Shown: positions 12,176 to 24,224 of the stretch, piece by piece
Layout: every line of letters starts with the position of its first letter
Position numbering within the stretch: position 1 is the first letter of the stretch
DNA from: Triatoma infestans
Lineage: Eukaryota; Arthropoda; Insecta; Hemiptera; Reduviidae
NCBI GenBank assembly: GCA_011037195.1
Contig: JAAEAF010001127.1
Span: 62,001-126,000, forward strand
DNA length: 64,000 nt
Direction of reading: 5' to 3'
Translations under genes and position numbers: made by a program
Notes under the pieces: model-generated
What the model was told of the DNA's origin: nothing
The model's input: only the letters and a program-made list of their open reading frames with translations
Databases searched by the model: none

Positions 12176-13320
12176 AAATGGTGCACGTAATCACGGAAAA
12201 AAATATGTGTGAAATTTTCTAGATCTGCGGACAACAACAATTGATACCTTTCAGTTTAAGTGTATTAGTAATGACACATTAGTAAAGCCCAATGAAACTC
12301 ATTGGAGCAGACGTTTCGCAACAAAAAGCAAACATAGAATATCATTTTAACAGATTATCAGCTACTACTCTTTGGCCAGCTAGCTCCTGTTTCTTCTGTC
12401 AAGTCCTTGCCACGTGGGCGTGTGTTCGGAAGCCGACATGAACACCAACATACTGATGGGGTTAATAGACTTGAAATTATTAAATTTTGTTTCCATGGCG
12501 ACATTACTAAAACAACATTAATAGACAATTTTGTTCCACCAAATTGGTGTTTTTTTTAAATAGAGATTTCCATATCAGAGAAACTCAAGAAGAGTGTTGC
12601 CCATTGCTGGTAAATAGTTCGACTTGTGGCCTCGCCACCCCCTCGCCACCCTCTACTATATTAATTTCCATTTCATTTACAGAACAGACAACAGACGAAC
12701 TTTTTGTTTAAAGAAGTGAAACGAGATTAGGCCCAGCTTCCCATATTAATTTCTCACTTTAGGGCAATATATATATTTTTTAAATAAATACATTTTTCAA
12801 AAAAAAAACATACCCCTCCAAACAAGTTTCAGAGTTAAGCTGGAAAACAGGAAATTAAATATTCTACAGCCTGGCACGAGATGGGATGAACGGAAATGAG
12901 AAAGAAAAAGCCCAAATAGATGTATTAAAAAAAAAAAATGGGGAAAAAAGAAATTAAAAAGTTAATAACAAGTTTTTTCAACAATGGAACATCTTTTCTC
13001 CAGAATTTTCCAAAAGAAAATAAAAAAGAAAATTGTTGAAATACTTCTACGGCTTGGGAAGTTGAATCTGTGCGCTTGCGCCATGATGTTGGATTAACAT
13101 GTCTGATTTCTTTATAAGTTTAAGTAAAAATATTGACTCAAAATATATCGTCTGTATAACCAATAAAAACTGGCGATCAACCAATATATGAAAACAATTG
13201 ATTACCCAAGAAAAGAATTGACACTTTGAAAACAAAAATGAACATGACGGTTGCCATGGCAATACCGTTTCATAAGGCATTATGTGTTTCAATCTCGAAA
13301 AGTACAAATAGTGCTTTAAG
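12176..13320. other. No gene recognised
   Basis: AT-rich sequence with a short direct repeat of 'cctcgccaccc' (12629-12655) and several A-runs. The open frame at 13047-13307 (minus) has no recognisable domain. Confidence 0.5.
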
Positions 13321-13324
13321 CAAA

Positions 13325-13790
13325 CAGTAAAGTCGCATATCCGACCACTAGATTTTCTTCAAACTTGGAATTTTGACATTTAATTATTGTAGTATAAATG
13401 TAGACGATATTGCAATGGCAGCTTAGTGGAAAGCCTAAATTCCTCCCTAATCCTCCCCTCCAAGAACGGAAAACAAATTCAAATAAAAGTTTAAACCCCT
13501 TATTGTTGTTATAAGTAGTTGGTATAACAAGTCTAAAGCAAATATCGTTAGAACCATTTTAGAGGAAACCGCAAAAATACATATAAAAAAAAATCCATTC
13601 AGTGAAGTGGTACTTCCGGGTGACCGACTTTTGCCCGAAAACTTACTGTCGAGTCCGCTGATTGAACTTACAACGAAATAATAAGCTTCAAGTTCCTAGG
13701 ATTTCCGGTTTTGTGTTACGTTGATCACATACACACACAATTTCTAGGAACCACTTTTTCTTAGGACTTAGGGGACCTCAAAACCTTTAT
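13325..13790 (+). repeat. DR dispersed repeat
   Basis: DR landmarks in order: 'ccgaccactagattttcttc', 'caaataaaagttt', 'cgttagaaccatttt', 'gaagtggtacttccggg', 'ttcaagttcctaggattt', 'cacatacacacaca' and 'cttaggggacctcaaaacc'. Clearly diverged from the consensus; non-coding. Confidence 0.8.
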
Positions 13791-15269
13791 TAATAATAAA
13801 ATAATATTAATAATTTCATTTTTATTTCAATCAAAAAATGTAAATAAGATATTGTCAAAAGATACTGAATACAAATAAAATTCCGTCTGCCGGAGATCGA
13901 TTAACAAAACAGAAATATATATACGTGAAACCAATAATTCTGACAATAATCAAGGAAATCATTAATAAAATAGAAAAATAAAAAATAGAAAAATAACATG
14001 ATATCAATAATTGGAGAGATAAACGATATAAAATTATACTTACTTTGAAAAATTAAAATTTGTAAATCAAAGAAAAATACATGAGAAATATGAATATGAA
14101 ACCTCAAAAGTTCAAAAATTAAATTCCATTACCTATGGTCAGTGCCCCAGGCTGTCGAGCGTATTTAATTAAAACGCGAATTATTTTCTAACAGATGGAT
14201 AAACTGATTTTTAGTAAATCAGCATGAGCTATATGTAGACGACGGATTTTAGATAGGATGTAGGGTAGAGGTTTTTTGTACATTTTCCCTCAATAATATA
14301 AAAGTTAAATCTACTGTCTGTTGCCACTTAGTGGAGAATAAAGCTATTTTTATTAGCTGCTCTCTATATTTTGTAAATATTGTACATTTTTTTTATATAA
14401 TTTTATGACATAAATAATTTCAATCAATAAGATAGGATGGTGCATGCAAGATGCAACCATAAAATGAACAATGGCTACCCTGACGTGGACCAAATAAACC
14501 ATGTCGATCGCAACACTACCAACAGTCAGTGGCAGTAATAATATTTAGAAACAACATAATTTGTATCGATTTAATGGAGCAGAAAATTGCGAACTTTTTG
14601 CCTGTAAATAACCTCTCTTGGTTGGGATATGAAGTGAATAGTTTTCTCTGAAATGAAATCTGTTTTTAAAAACTGGGAGGGGGTACTGCAGATATTTTTA
14701 GTACATATAAATTTGATTATTTTATTTGAAAGCAATCAAATGAATGATGATGATAAATATGATTTGTGTTATGTAAATAATAATACGTGCGATATTCTAA
14801 TATTTACTATATTGTTAATAAATTATTTACTAATTCAGTTTTATATGTTATTGAAAGAATTATAATGGTACTATTATTATTGAGATTGGATTGTTGGTAA
14901 AATAACTTGATCAATGCCATTACTGCCCCTGGAGGGGGAATTTATAATACATATATAATACCTACATTCGTGACACAGATAATATAATGCTATAAACTAT
15001 TATAACTAGATCTAGTTGTAAGACGGCCATGTTTTTCTACGGTAACAGCAGTCTAAGGTCGAGCTTATTCTTATCTATTAGTTCCCGGTAATTCATTGGC
15101 CACATGCAGTCTGACCTATTGTCGTATTTTTACTTTCTCTTTAGCAATCGTATTAAATTTTCACTGCTGAGTTTTCACAACAAACCTGTTGTGGCCTCCA
15201 AATTAAAAAAAAAATAAATCTTCTTTAAACGAATCTCGGAAAAAAGAATCAAATAAAAGAAGTATAGTT
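13791..15269. other. AT-rich region without recognised features
   Basis: The short open frames at 13901-14107 (minus) and 14653-14865 (plus) have low-complexity AT-driven composition and no domain. I see no RNA gene. Confidence 0.5.
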
Positions 15270-15870
15270 AGTGTACCAAATTTAATGAAATCCGTCGATG
15301 TTATTATGGAGATATACGCAACAGCTCAAGTCAGAAATGGAAGATGGCAGAAAGTTCAAAATTGATATTCCGAGTGGTTATCAGCATCAGATCCGGATTC
15401 CAAGATTCCTAATCCTAATAATATTACTTCACTGAATGGATTTTTTCAGTTTTGTTTTGAAACTTTTTATACTGACTGTACAATATAGAAGGAGAACCAA
15501 CTTTTATTTGAAACATGTCTCCGGTAAAATTCATATAATGGGGCATTTGGGTGAAGAGGGGGGTTACTTTTTCCTCTAAACTGCTACTTTAGTTAATTAT
15601 ACTATTCATTCATCTAATTAGAATAAATATGTTTCTAAAGTACGAAGAAATTGGTTGACCGGAAGTGTGATTACCGGAAATTTATTTAATTTTCTGCGAT
15701 TTTCTCCATAAAAACCCGAAAGGAATTCATTAAATTTGGTGTTCTGATGATGAATCAGTGACCTATCACTTTTGTTTGAAAAACTTTTTCCCGAGAAATT
15801 TCAATTAAAGGTTTTAGAGGAGGGGTGACTGTACTTTTCTCAACGTCATTTTAACAAGTTTACATTTTCA
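15270..15870 (-). repeat. DR dispersed repeat
   Basis: Reverse-orientation landmarks: 'gttcaaaattgatattccg' (15356), 'acttcactgaatggatttt' (15427), 'tttatttgaaacatgtctcc' (15507) and 'ggttgaccggaagtgtga' (15653). A second homologous module ('taaatttggtgttctgatg') follows. Confidence 0.75.
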
Positions 15871-16570
15871 TTGTCGCGTATTTCTACGCGAATTGATAAT
15901 AAAGGGGACAATTACTGTATTTGAAATCTTGGTTTGAAATCTCGGTCACACGGTTGATCCAGTCATATTTCTTAAGATTCTATTTATATTAAAATTCATG
16001 CTATTTTTTATTTGTTTTATACTACATTACAATTAGTGCCTTGCACAATACTGCATTGGTAAAAGGTTATGTTGTCTAACATGTGTGATCTAGTAAGCCG
16101 CGCATTCCCCTCATTGGGTGAGTCCATCTCAGTGAGTTCAGTTCTGTCTCTATTGCTAAGGCAAACACTACTTGTTCTTTATTGCTCCTGGCCACTGATG
16201 CCATCTTGAATACTCAGAACATGCTTTTTTCTCCACCGGAACTCAATTTTATTGCAGCTCCAAGCAGCTAATTCTTACAACTGAATCTAATTTTATTGAA
16301 GACATCTAGTCACAAATACCTTCAAGAGGAGTTATTGCAACTTCGCAATTAATTCTTTATGAAGTTGGGACGCCAAGGCTGGTGGTAAGCAGTTATTTGG
16401 TCCTTTCCCATACCAATTTCCTCTAATTATTATTATTATAATTGCCAATATCTACTTAAACATTCTTACTTCACTAGCTGAGGACTTGGCAACTTTAAAG
16501 AAGCATTTTACAACATTGCATACATTACTGTAATCATTAACTCAATTGGAACGATCCAATTTGCATCACT
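15871..16570. other. No gene recognised
   Basis: Mixed-composition sequence. No frame with domain signatures and no tRNA-like fold noticed. Confidence 0.45.
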
Positions 16571-17223
16571 GACAACTTCAAGCGCAGTGTGATTCATTAT
16601 TTAATCTTTTATATTAACTCATTTAAGGAACTAGTACCAGTTGAATTTAATAGCTGAATAACAGCCTTACTCAACAGTGTGGCCAGTCAGGTACAGCACT
16701 TTTATCTCACTCCTATTACCCTGGGAATCTTCACATCCAGGTATTTCTGTTGGTTGATTAAACTCTTTTTGCATATGCTACATTAATTTCTGCCAGCACC
16801 TAGCTCAAGGGTGTATAATTTTATCATATGATCCTTAATTGGAGTTCTTCAAATTATCACAAGACATTGCGGCAGTTTACATACATTATTTTTTTTTTGT
16901 AGTAAAAGGTTATTTTCTTTTATTAACATTGCTCTATTCTTTGTTTAGAGCTGGTCCTCCGTTGATTAGAAGCTGGCTCGTGGGGCTTGTTCTCGCATCC
17001 ATAGCTTCAGACGCCAGTAGGTTTTCTCTGTAATTTACATGTAGTGACGGAAATAACTGTACAGTTCAAAAGAACTTATTCTTATTACCACGGGGTGCTG
17101 TACCTGACTGGCCACACTGTTGAGTAAGGCTGTTATTCAGCTATTAAATTCTACTGGTACTAGTTCCTTAAATGAGTTAATATAAAAGATTAAATAATGA
17201 ATCACACTGCGCTTGAAGTTGTC
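16571..17223. mobile_element. Fold-back (long-TIR) element, 653 bp
   Basis: The arms 16571-16699 and 17095-17223 (129 bp each) are inverted repeats with only a few mismatches. The outer ends read 'gacaacttcaagcgcag' on the left and its complement, ending 'ttgaagttgtc', on the right; pairing stops sharply at both sides. The 395-bp interior contains a short open frame (16839-17033) with a hydrophobic run but no transposase motif. A non-autonomous fold-back or MITE-like element is the best description. I could not define a target duplication. Confidence 0.75.
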
Positions 17224-17324
17224 GTGGACGGCCACCTGAATCCCAATTTTTAGCAAGTGGAATAATTCCTAGTAAATACTCCACACTCAATGTCCCAATG
17301 ATATCAGATTCAAACAACTGAACA

Positions 17325-17905
17325 TTTAGTAAAAAATTAAGTTTGGATGAAATTTTTCAATCTTAACACCGCAAATTGGCAACTTATATAATTCTAATTA
17401 ATATTGTTTAATTGACAGAATGGTATAGCACAGTGTTGAAATGAAATAGTACATTAAAGGAAAACATAACTCCATAACTCCCCAAAAGTGCCCTTAAATG
17501 AATTTTCCTGGCGAAATGTTTCAAATAAAAGTTGTAGCTCTTTGTATGCGTAGTTGATATACCACCTCTAAAGTAAAATCATTGCAGCCGTTTGCAAGGC
17601 AATCACAAAAAACTGAAAAAAACATTTAGTAAAGTGGCCCTTCCGGTTGATGGATTTTGCACTCTGATGAAATCTTTGTGTTTGATGGGGTGGTGGTACC
17701 TAAACGGAATATCAAGTTTAAGCTTCTTGCAACTTTTTGTTTTTGAGATATTCCTTTCACACACAGACTCACACACAACATCCCCCCCACACACACACAC
17801 ACATCCCCCACACATATAAACACACACCATTTTCTAAAAACCAAATTTTTGACTCAGGGGACCTCAAAACAAGTAATTCCGGTGAAATTCAATACTTCCA
17901 TTTAT
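17325..17905 (+). repeat. DR dispersed repeat with CA tract
   Basis: Contains 'cataactccccaaaag', 'gaaatgtttcaaataaaag', 'gtggcccttccggttgatgg', 'aacggaatatcaagttta', a CA/CCCA-rich tract (17757-17827), 'ctcaggggacctcaaaac' and 'ttccggtgaaattcaatac'. Open frames read through the CA tract on both strands and are artefacts of it. Confidence 0.85.
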
Positions 17906-18069
17906 TATTATTAGTAAGAGAAAAGTAATGGTAATTTTCTTTAAACTTAAAATTTCGACAATTTGCCACAATATACTTAGAGATGGTGGGGGTACAGGAG
18001 CTATCTTGGGCAGAGCATGTCAAAGATTACATAATAGTCCAGAAGACAGAGCCAATAATATTGAATAAA

Positions 18070-18245
18070 TAACATTTGAAATTTAAATTCGCAGATTGCA
18101 CACTTCCGCTCTAAAATCAATTTTTCCAGAAAAATGTTCCAAATAAATGTGATCGATTTATAACTGTGCACTTAGCATTCCAAGTTTAAGGAAAATCGTT
18201 TTATTCAATTTTGAGAAAATTCCAAAATAATTCAATAATTGTTGT
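18070..18245 (+). repeat. DR fragment
   Basis: Contains 'cacttccgctctaaaatc', 'ccagaaaaatgttccaaata' and 'aagtttaaggaaaatcg'. It is interrupted by or abuts the inverted hammerhead-like repeat that follows. Confidence 0.65.
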
Positions 18246-18264
18246 AGTTGGTTCCGCAGAGCGG

Positions 18265-18512
18265 GAAAGCATCAGAGACATTTTCCGTGAAAGCCTCCTT
18301 CTTTTTGTGGTCATCGACCGGTTTCAGGCGTTCGCCCATCTTCAGGATGCGTTTGTCAAACAGTCAGTGTGATTCAGCGTGTAAACTGAATTTACTCTGT
18401 GTAAGCCTGGGTTATCACAATGTTTGACAAACGCATCCCGAAGAATGGCGAACGCCCGAAACCGGTCAATGACCACAAAAAGAAGCAGGCTATCACGGAA
18501 ACTGACACGTGG
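18265..18512. repeat. Inverted repeat with two hammerhead-like cores
   Basis: The left arm (about 18272-18364) and right arm (about 18419-18510) are imperfect inverted repeats of about 90 bp around a 54-bp spacer. Each arm carries a type 1 hammerhead-like core. The left arm, on the minus strand, has CTGAAGA, a GGGC-GAAC-GCCT hairpin, GAAA, CCG, then GTC. The right arm, on the plus strand, has CCGAAGA, GGC-GAAC-GCC, GAAA, CCG and GTC. The spacer contains 'gtgtaaactgaatttactct', shared with 12.1 and 39.5 kb. Confidence 0.6.
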
Positions 18513-18639
18513 AAGGCGAACACTCTCATAACTCAATAACCTATTTTGTAAACTTGCTTGTGCAGATAATCAGATTTTCTTCTACTTTTGGGATTCTAGA
18601 AATAGTCCTAATGTACCTTCATATTACATCAGTGGCAGA

Positions 18640-19060
18640 AACTGAAGTAATACTCAAGAGGAATGCTTAACTATGCTTAACGACGCAGAAAACCTCAAAA
18701 ATCAATTTTCCTGAAAAACTGACAAGCATTTGTATGTTTAGATAGGATACGAAATTTAGAGAAAATCGTTGGAGGCATTTTTAAGAAAAAATCGCGAAAA
18801 ACTACATACAAAAAAAGAAACTATGAGTAAACTCTTGACTTAAGATAAATCGATTTTGACAGAAATCTTGAGAGGATGCGATGGTGGTACCTAAATGGAA
18901 CAGCTTCCGGCGATTTCTAACGTACATACACATACTCATTGAGACCATTCGCATACACCATTCGCAAAAAACATACGTTTTTTTACACAGAGAACATCAA
19001 AACTTGCCTTGATACTGAAACTCAATTTCGAAAATAGACACGCACGCAATACTTCTGTTA
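18640..19060 (+). repeat. DR dispersed repeat
   Basis: Contains 'aaaatcgttggaggcatttt' (18762), 'tgcgatggtggtacctaa' (18878), 'cacatactcattgagacc' and 'acacagagaacatcaaaac' (18997). Diverged; the CA tract is almost gone. Confidence 0.7.
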
Positions 19061-19302
19061 CAGCAAGCACTGTAAAAAAGTAAAAGAGCAGCTTTTATTA
19101 AACATAAAAGTTGGTCTCCGCCATTTTATTTCGTCATATTCTTCTCCTTTAAATAAAATATTAACAACTAACTTTCAGTTTTGTAATAAAACTACTTCAT
19201 AAAACGCTACAATTAATAATCTTGAATGAAAGAGAAAATAAACTTAAACTACTCGTATATATGACTACATCAAAATTTTAATGAAATATTCCCCTGATGA
19301 TA

Positions 19303-19304
<2 letters not shown>

Positions 19305-19341
<37 letters not shown>
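19305..19341. repeat. (GT)n microsatellite
   Basis: About 18 uninterrupted GT units. Confidence 0.95.
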
Positions 19342-19344
<3 letters not shown>

Positions 19345-19984
19345 GTATGCGTGTTTCTTCGAAAATGGCGCGAATATAAAACATCTTTAATAATATTTCT
19401 TGTGAAATATTAAAAATGAAATAGTTATTCCAAGTATTCCTTCCGCAGAGCATGGAAGGTCAACAGAATCTCCATGGCACCCTTAACAGCTTTTTTTTTC
19501 TTTTTATTTCCGGCCTAGGTTAGCCAACTTAAACATAGAATATTCAATTTTTCCATTTGCATGTAAAAAACCCACGATCCCTTGCCATTCATTCAACTAC
19601 TGTTATAACAAAGAATGCCCTCCATTTTGTACTACTACTCTCACTACGTCACATGGCCGTGTGTTCATTCTTAATTTATAGCCAACTAATAATAATAACT
19701 ACAATAAAGAAGACTTATAAAAAGACAAAATGGCTATTTCTCTTTACGAACTTAAATTCATTTCTTTTTAAAAGGTATTATATTTATTTAAATTTTTACT
19801 TTCACAATAAATGTTAAAATTTATTTTTTAATTTCTCCTAGCGCTATAAGAGGAATGTAACGACTCCCGCCATTCTGGCAATTTTCTAATCAAAGAAATA
19901 AAAACAAAACCTAGTTTATAAACAAAACCGAGTATCGGGGATTTTATTAGTTCGCTTGCTTGTTGGTAAGACTGAGCATTGCGA

Positions 19985-20600
19985 TCTTGACGATTTTCTT
20001 CAAAATTGAGTTTTCACCGGAAATATACGTTTTAAGGTCCCCTGAGTCCAAAAAAGTGGTCTGTATATGAACAGAACATCTCCAATAGCAGGAAGCCAAA
20101 CTTGGTATTCCGTTTAGGTACTACCAGCCCATCAGACACGAAGTTTCACTTTACTGATTTTTTTTTTTTCAATTTTTTGTGATTTTCTCAAAAATGGCTT
20201 TAACGATTTTCTTTAAACATGATATATCAACTGCACATATAATAAAGAGCTATATCTTTTATTTGAAACATTTATCCGGAAAAACCCATTTGAAGGCCCT
20301 TTTTGGGGATGGGTGGGGTTATGGTTTCCTCTAATGCGCTATTTTAGTTCAGCAGGGTTTATACAATTCTGTCTACTAAATAATATTAATTAGAATTATA
20401 TAAGTTGCCGAAATTCCCAGTTTGAAGAAGGTTTTTCAGTTTTTGTGATTTTCTCCATTAAAATGCCGACAGTTTTAAACACTAATAAGAATTATAAATA
20501 TGGAGAAAATTTACTGCTTTGATTTTGCAATACCAGATTTTTCAGATTTTGTGGTTCCTATCGAAATTTGCTCCGAAGATTTTCTTTAAATATAATATCA
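19985..20600 (-). repeat. DR dispersed repeat
   Basis: Reverse-orientation landmarks: 'ttgagttttcaccggaaata', 'cctgagtccaaaaaagtgg', 'acttggtattccgtttaggt', 'aaaaatggctttaacg', 'tttatttgaaacatttatcc', 'ggggttatggtttcctct' and 'aataatattaattagaatta'. Well preserved across about 600 bp. Confidence 0.85.
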
Positions 20601-21630
20601 TTCTTATTACAAACAGCACCTCTGTCACTGTTATTTAGAACATTTTAATTTCTTTTAATTTATATTTTAACAGTCTACAATTGGACAGTACTTGGAATAA
20701 TTAGATGAACTTCCACATTTCAAAACAAAATGTCAACAGTAAAAAAAGTCTGGCGAAAAAAGTTTATTAAACGGGTTATTGCTTAATAGTTATTTATTTG
20801 ACAAGAGTGTAAAGTGCCACTTTTAAACAATAAAGTTCAGGTTTGTCCACATGTGAACTTGGGAGTATGGCAAATGCACGAGAATTGTAAAAGGATCCGT
20901 GTTAAGTAATAATGTTTTTTTCCAATAAGACAAATCTATTTAAAAACTAAAACTTATATAAACAATTAAGAATGAAAAGTAATCTGTTAGAAAATGTTGA
21001 CAATTGATAAAAGGTATGTTATCAACAGTAAAGTTGAAATTAAGTTAAAATTAAGCAAAATTATATTATTTTTTATGATATTTATATTGTTAAATTGATT
21101 TTAAAATGTTAATCAAGTGTTTAGTTTATGAAATTCTAGTTTACTTTACTATTATTAATAAATTTTAGCAATTTCATCCAATCCTGAAAGGTGGCAACAC
21201 TGTTTTAATATCTAGAAATTAAAAGACACTTTTAGAAATCATTAAATAGAACAAATTAATTATTATTCAAATTTAATATAATTTCATTTTTATAGTTTAT
21301 TTGGAGCGATATTAATTCGAGAATGAGAAATTGCCTACAACAGTGTAATGTCAGCCCAATTGTTGTTGGTCATCCAAATCAGCTACAAATTGGTTATTGC
21401 TGTTTAGACTGCCATTGTAACAACATAATGTACAGTTTGGATAAACACTGACGTTAAGTGAGGTCACATACAGCGTAGTTGAGATAAACATGGTTAAGAT
21501 GATGAACTGTGATGTATCGTGTTAATTATTGTTATTTTTATTAGAGAGCATTTGGGCAGTTTATGTGTTAATGAATATCACCTAAGAACTACCATTTTAC
21601 TTCAAAGAGAAAACAAGAATCTGGTTAATT
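20601..21630. other. AT-rich region without recognised features
   Basis: No frame, repeat or RNA gene that I can support. Confidence 0.5.
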
Positions 21631-21925
21631 TGGTGTGAAACATTCACACGACTTTCTCTCATTGCATCTATTACACCTGTTGCACCTATTACGTCATATT
21701 AGGCAAAGTTTAAGAAAATCGTTGGGACCATTTTCGACAAAATCACGAAAAAACGGAAAAAGCAAATATTCAGAAATTTCGCAGTTTTGGTTGACGAATT
21801 TTGAACAAGACTTTCGTTGTGGTGGCGGGAGGGATTTAAGATAGAAAGTTTTGATCTTCCTATAATTTATCAAGTTTTTGAGATATTTTGTTCATAAATA
21901 ATTTTAGAGCTCTCAAAACATATAC
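21631..21925 (+). repeat. DR fragments with terminal palindrome motif
   Basis: Starts with 'ggtgtgaaacattcacacg' (21632-21650), the DR end motif, followed by 'ctttctctcattgcatc'. Then 'aaaatcgttgggaccatttt' (21715) and 'tttttgagatattttgttc' follow. Internally deleted. Confidence 0.65.
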
Positions 21926-21926
21926 A

Positions 21927-23010
21927 TTGTCTGTCCGAAAATTTCCTGGGTTTGCGGAGGAGTGGGGGTAAATAATGACGCGCTTCTCCTGCTCTCGTCA
22001 CTCTCCTGAACGCAATTCACCTTCAGTAGAAACTCGTCCCCGCTCTAGGCGAAGATTAGACTTGGCGTTTGTTTTTCGTGGATCTCTGTTTCTAGCTTGT
22101 CAAAATGAAGAGTGAAAAAGCTTCAACATTAATATAAATTTCCTTGTGGATCTGAGCAAGAATGTTCCAAAAATTCATCATATGTTGCAATGAGGGAGAG
22201 GATCATCTAAAAGAAAGCACTGTTAGTGAGTGCTCAATGACCGCCGGATCGATTGTTAGAATAAATAGAACATGAAGTTGGTGTGACAAAGATGTCCGTA
22301 TACACGATTTTAAAGGAATATTTTGGAAATAATCCTGCCAAAACTGCTCACTCCTGAACAACAGTTGCGATGGAAAGAGTTGCTTTTACTTGAAAAGCTC
22401 AGAAGAAAGAAATGAATTATTGCTAAGGGTCATCACAGGCGATGAATCGTGAATATGATATCGTGCTGAAGTCGCAGAGTAGAAGAGGGTGGCAACAGAA
22501 AAGATGATCCGAAACAAAAAAAAGAAAATTTTTTGATAAAGCCAATAAAAAAGCACGTCATGTTGATCGTCATGGAATTGTGCAATATTGATTCGTATCT
22601 GAAGTTCAAACTGGCAGGGCGGCTTTCTGGAATTGTAGTAGGGGAAGCGATGAATTTTCACCATGATAATGCTCTAGGCATTAATTGTTCCAGAATTTTT
22701 TTCACACAATTTTATTACTGTGCTAGAAAATCCTACTTACTCAAGAAAGATTTAGATTTAGCTCATGTGATTTTTTTCTTGTTCTCCAAATGCAAATTGG
22801 TGTTAGGTAGACTGCATTTGCGGGATATGATGAAGATTAAACAAGAAAAGACATCGCTGCCGAAAGAGGACTTCCAAGGATGCTTCTGGCAATGGAAGCG
22901 GAGGTGGGGAAAGTTTACTGTAAGTGATGAAGAGTATTTTGAAGGTGACCACATTAATTTAACAGAAACTTGTTATATATTAAAGTTTTGGAAACTTTCC
23001 GGGCAGGTAC
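21927..23010 (+). pseudogene. Dead mariner (Tc1/mariner) transposase element
   Basis: Mariner signatures appear in order: 'ITGDES' (22432-22449, first catalytic Asp), 'HHDNA' (22659-22673, second Asp), 'DLAHVIFFLFSKCKL' (about 22754-22797, where the third Asp region of DD34D transposases lies), and the C-terminal block containing 'KEDFQGCFWQWKRRW' then 'EEYFEGD' (about 22860-22948). Stops and frameshifts divide these among frames; the 171-codon open frame at 22533-23048 holds most of the C-terminal half. Candidate terminal inverted repeats are 'tctgtccgaaaatttcc' (21931) and the complement of 'ggaaactttccgggcagg' (22990). The N-terminal DNA-binding half is heavily decayed. It encodes no active enzyme. 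Confidence 0.85.
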
Positions 23011-23509
23011 TTTTTGGATCGATCACGATTCAATTCCACCAAAATTGAAAATTTGGCACGATTCTGATACACTAGCAGCAAGAGAAAGTAGAAATTAATA
23101 ATTTTAGAAAGTCATATATATAACTACAGATTTGTTTTTCTGTATTTTCTTTTTATTCATCTAGTTCTTTAATAATTTTATAACAACGAGAAATTAGATG
23201 TTAATTTATTGTTTACTTGGTAAACCCAATATTTCTCACCACATAGCCGTGAGATATTTACTCTTCTATAAATAACTATACTGTACCAGCCAGGTACTAA
23301 TAATTACCTAATAATTAGTAATAAACTGGAGAACACCTTTTTAATTAAACAGTGTAATAAAGTTCACTTAAACATTGATAAAGTTATGTTGACAACATTG
23401 CAAACGGGGCTAAACATGTTTGAGACTCGGCCAAAATTCAATTCAAGTAATAATTATGTAATTTTACCCAAGGAACTTGTTAATGTTTATAAACAGGCGT
23501 ACAATACGA

Positions 23510-23542
<33 letters not shown>

Positions 23543-24059
23543 TCTGTATATAGTAATACGTATATATCAATAATTATTAATACAGACATAGAATTACATA
23601 ATTTCGCAAGTTTATAATAGAGTTGATATCAAAACTGGATTGTTGTGGCGTGGTTTTCTGTACTAGAATTCTGGGTAAACACTGTTTGACTGTTCTATGT
23701 TACACATAGCATATTCATAAACATCCATATATATGTATAATATATAGTTGTTGATCCTGATAAATGTATACACGCACGTGTCTTCGTAGATAATGCTATG
23801 AACCTCTGTGTTCTATCTAATAACTAGCTTAGGAAGCTAACTTCTTGGTAAACACTTGAACAATCTAGTTTCAATAGTTGTCCATAATTAACAGTAACAA
23901 AATATTCGCTGATTTATTGAATAAACAACTTAATTCATTATTGTGTCAAATATTAAGTAAACTTAGAATGGGCGTATACGTGGGTTAGCACCCTTCAGCA
24001 GATAGTACTTGAAGTGATTTACAAGCTCCAACAAATTCTAATAATTGAAGAATATATGT
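23011..24059. other. AT-rich region with (GT)n
   Basis: Contains a GT run at 23512-23537. No gene recognised. Confidence 0.5.
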
Positions 24060-24224
24060 TTGGGTTTGATGATGTTACCCCAATCTAACGGGACAGATTT
24101 CCAGATTGACCTGAAAATAAATTCTTCCCGAAAAATGTTTCAAATAAAATTGATACATTTACAACATTACAGTTAGCATTCCAAACTAAGGGAAGATTGG
24201 TTAAAATTGGGTCCGTTTGTGTGA
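24060..24224 (+). repeat. DR fragment
   Basis: Contains 'aaaatgtttcaaataaaatt' (24137) and 'aaactaagggaagattgg' (24183). Confidence 0.6.

Noticed and set aside
17592..17928. Several overlapping 63-75 codon frames with His/Thr or Cys/Val repeats
   Set aside because: They are translations of the CA/CCCA tract inside a DR copy.
22386..22664. 92-codon minus-strand frame
   Set aside because: Antisense shadow of the decayed mariner transposase on the plus strand.
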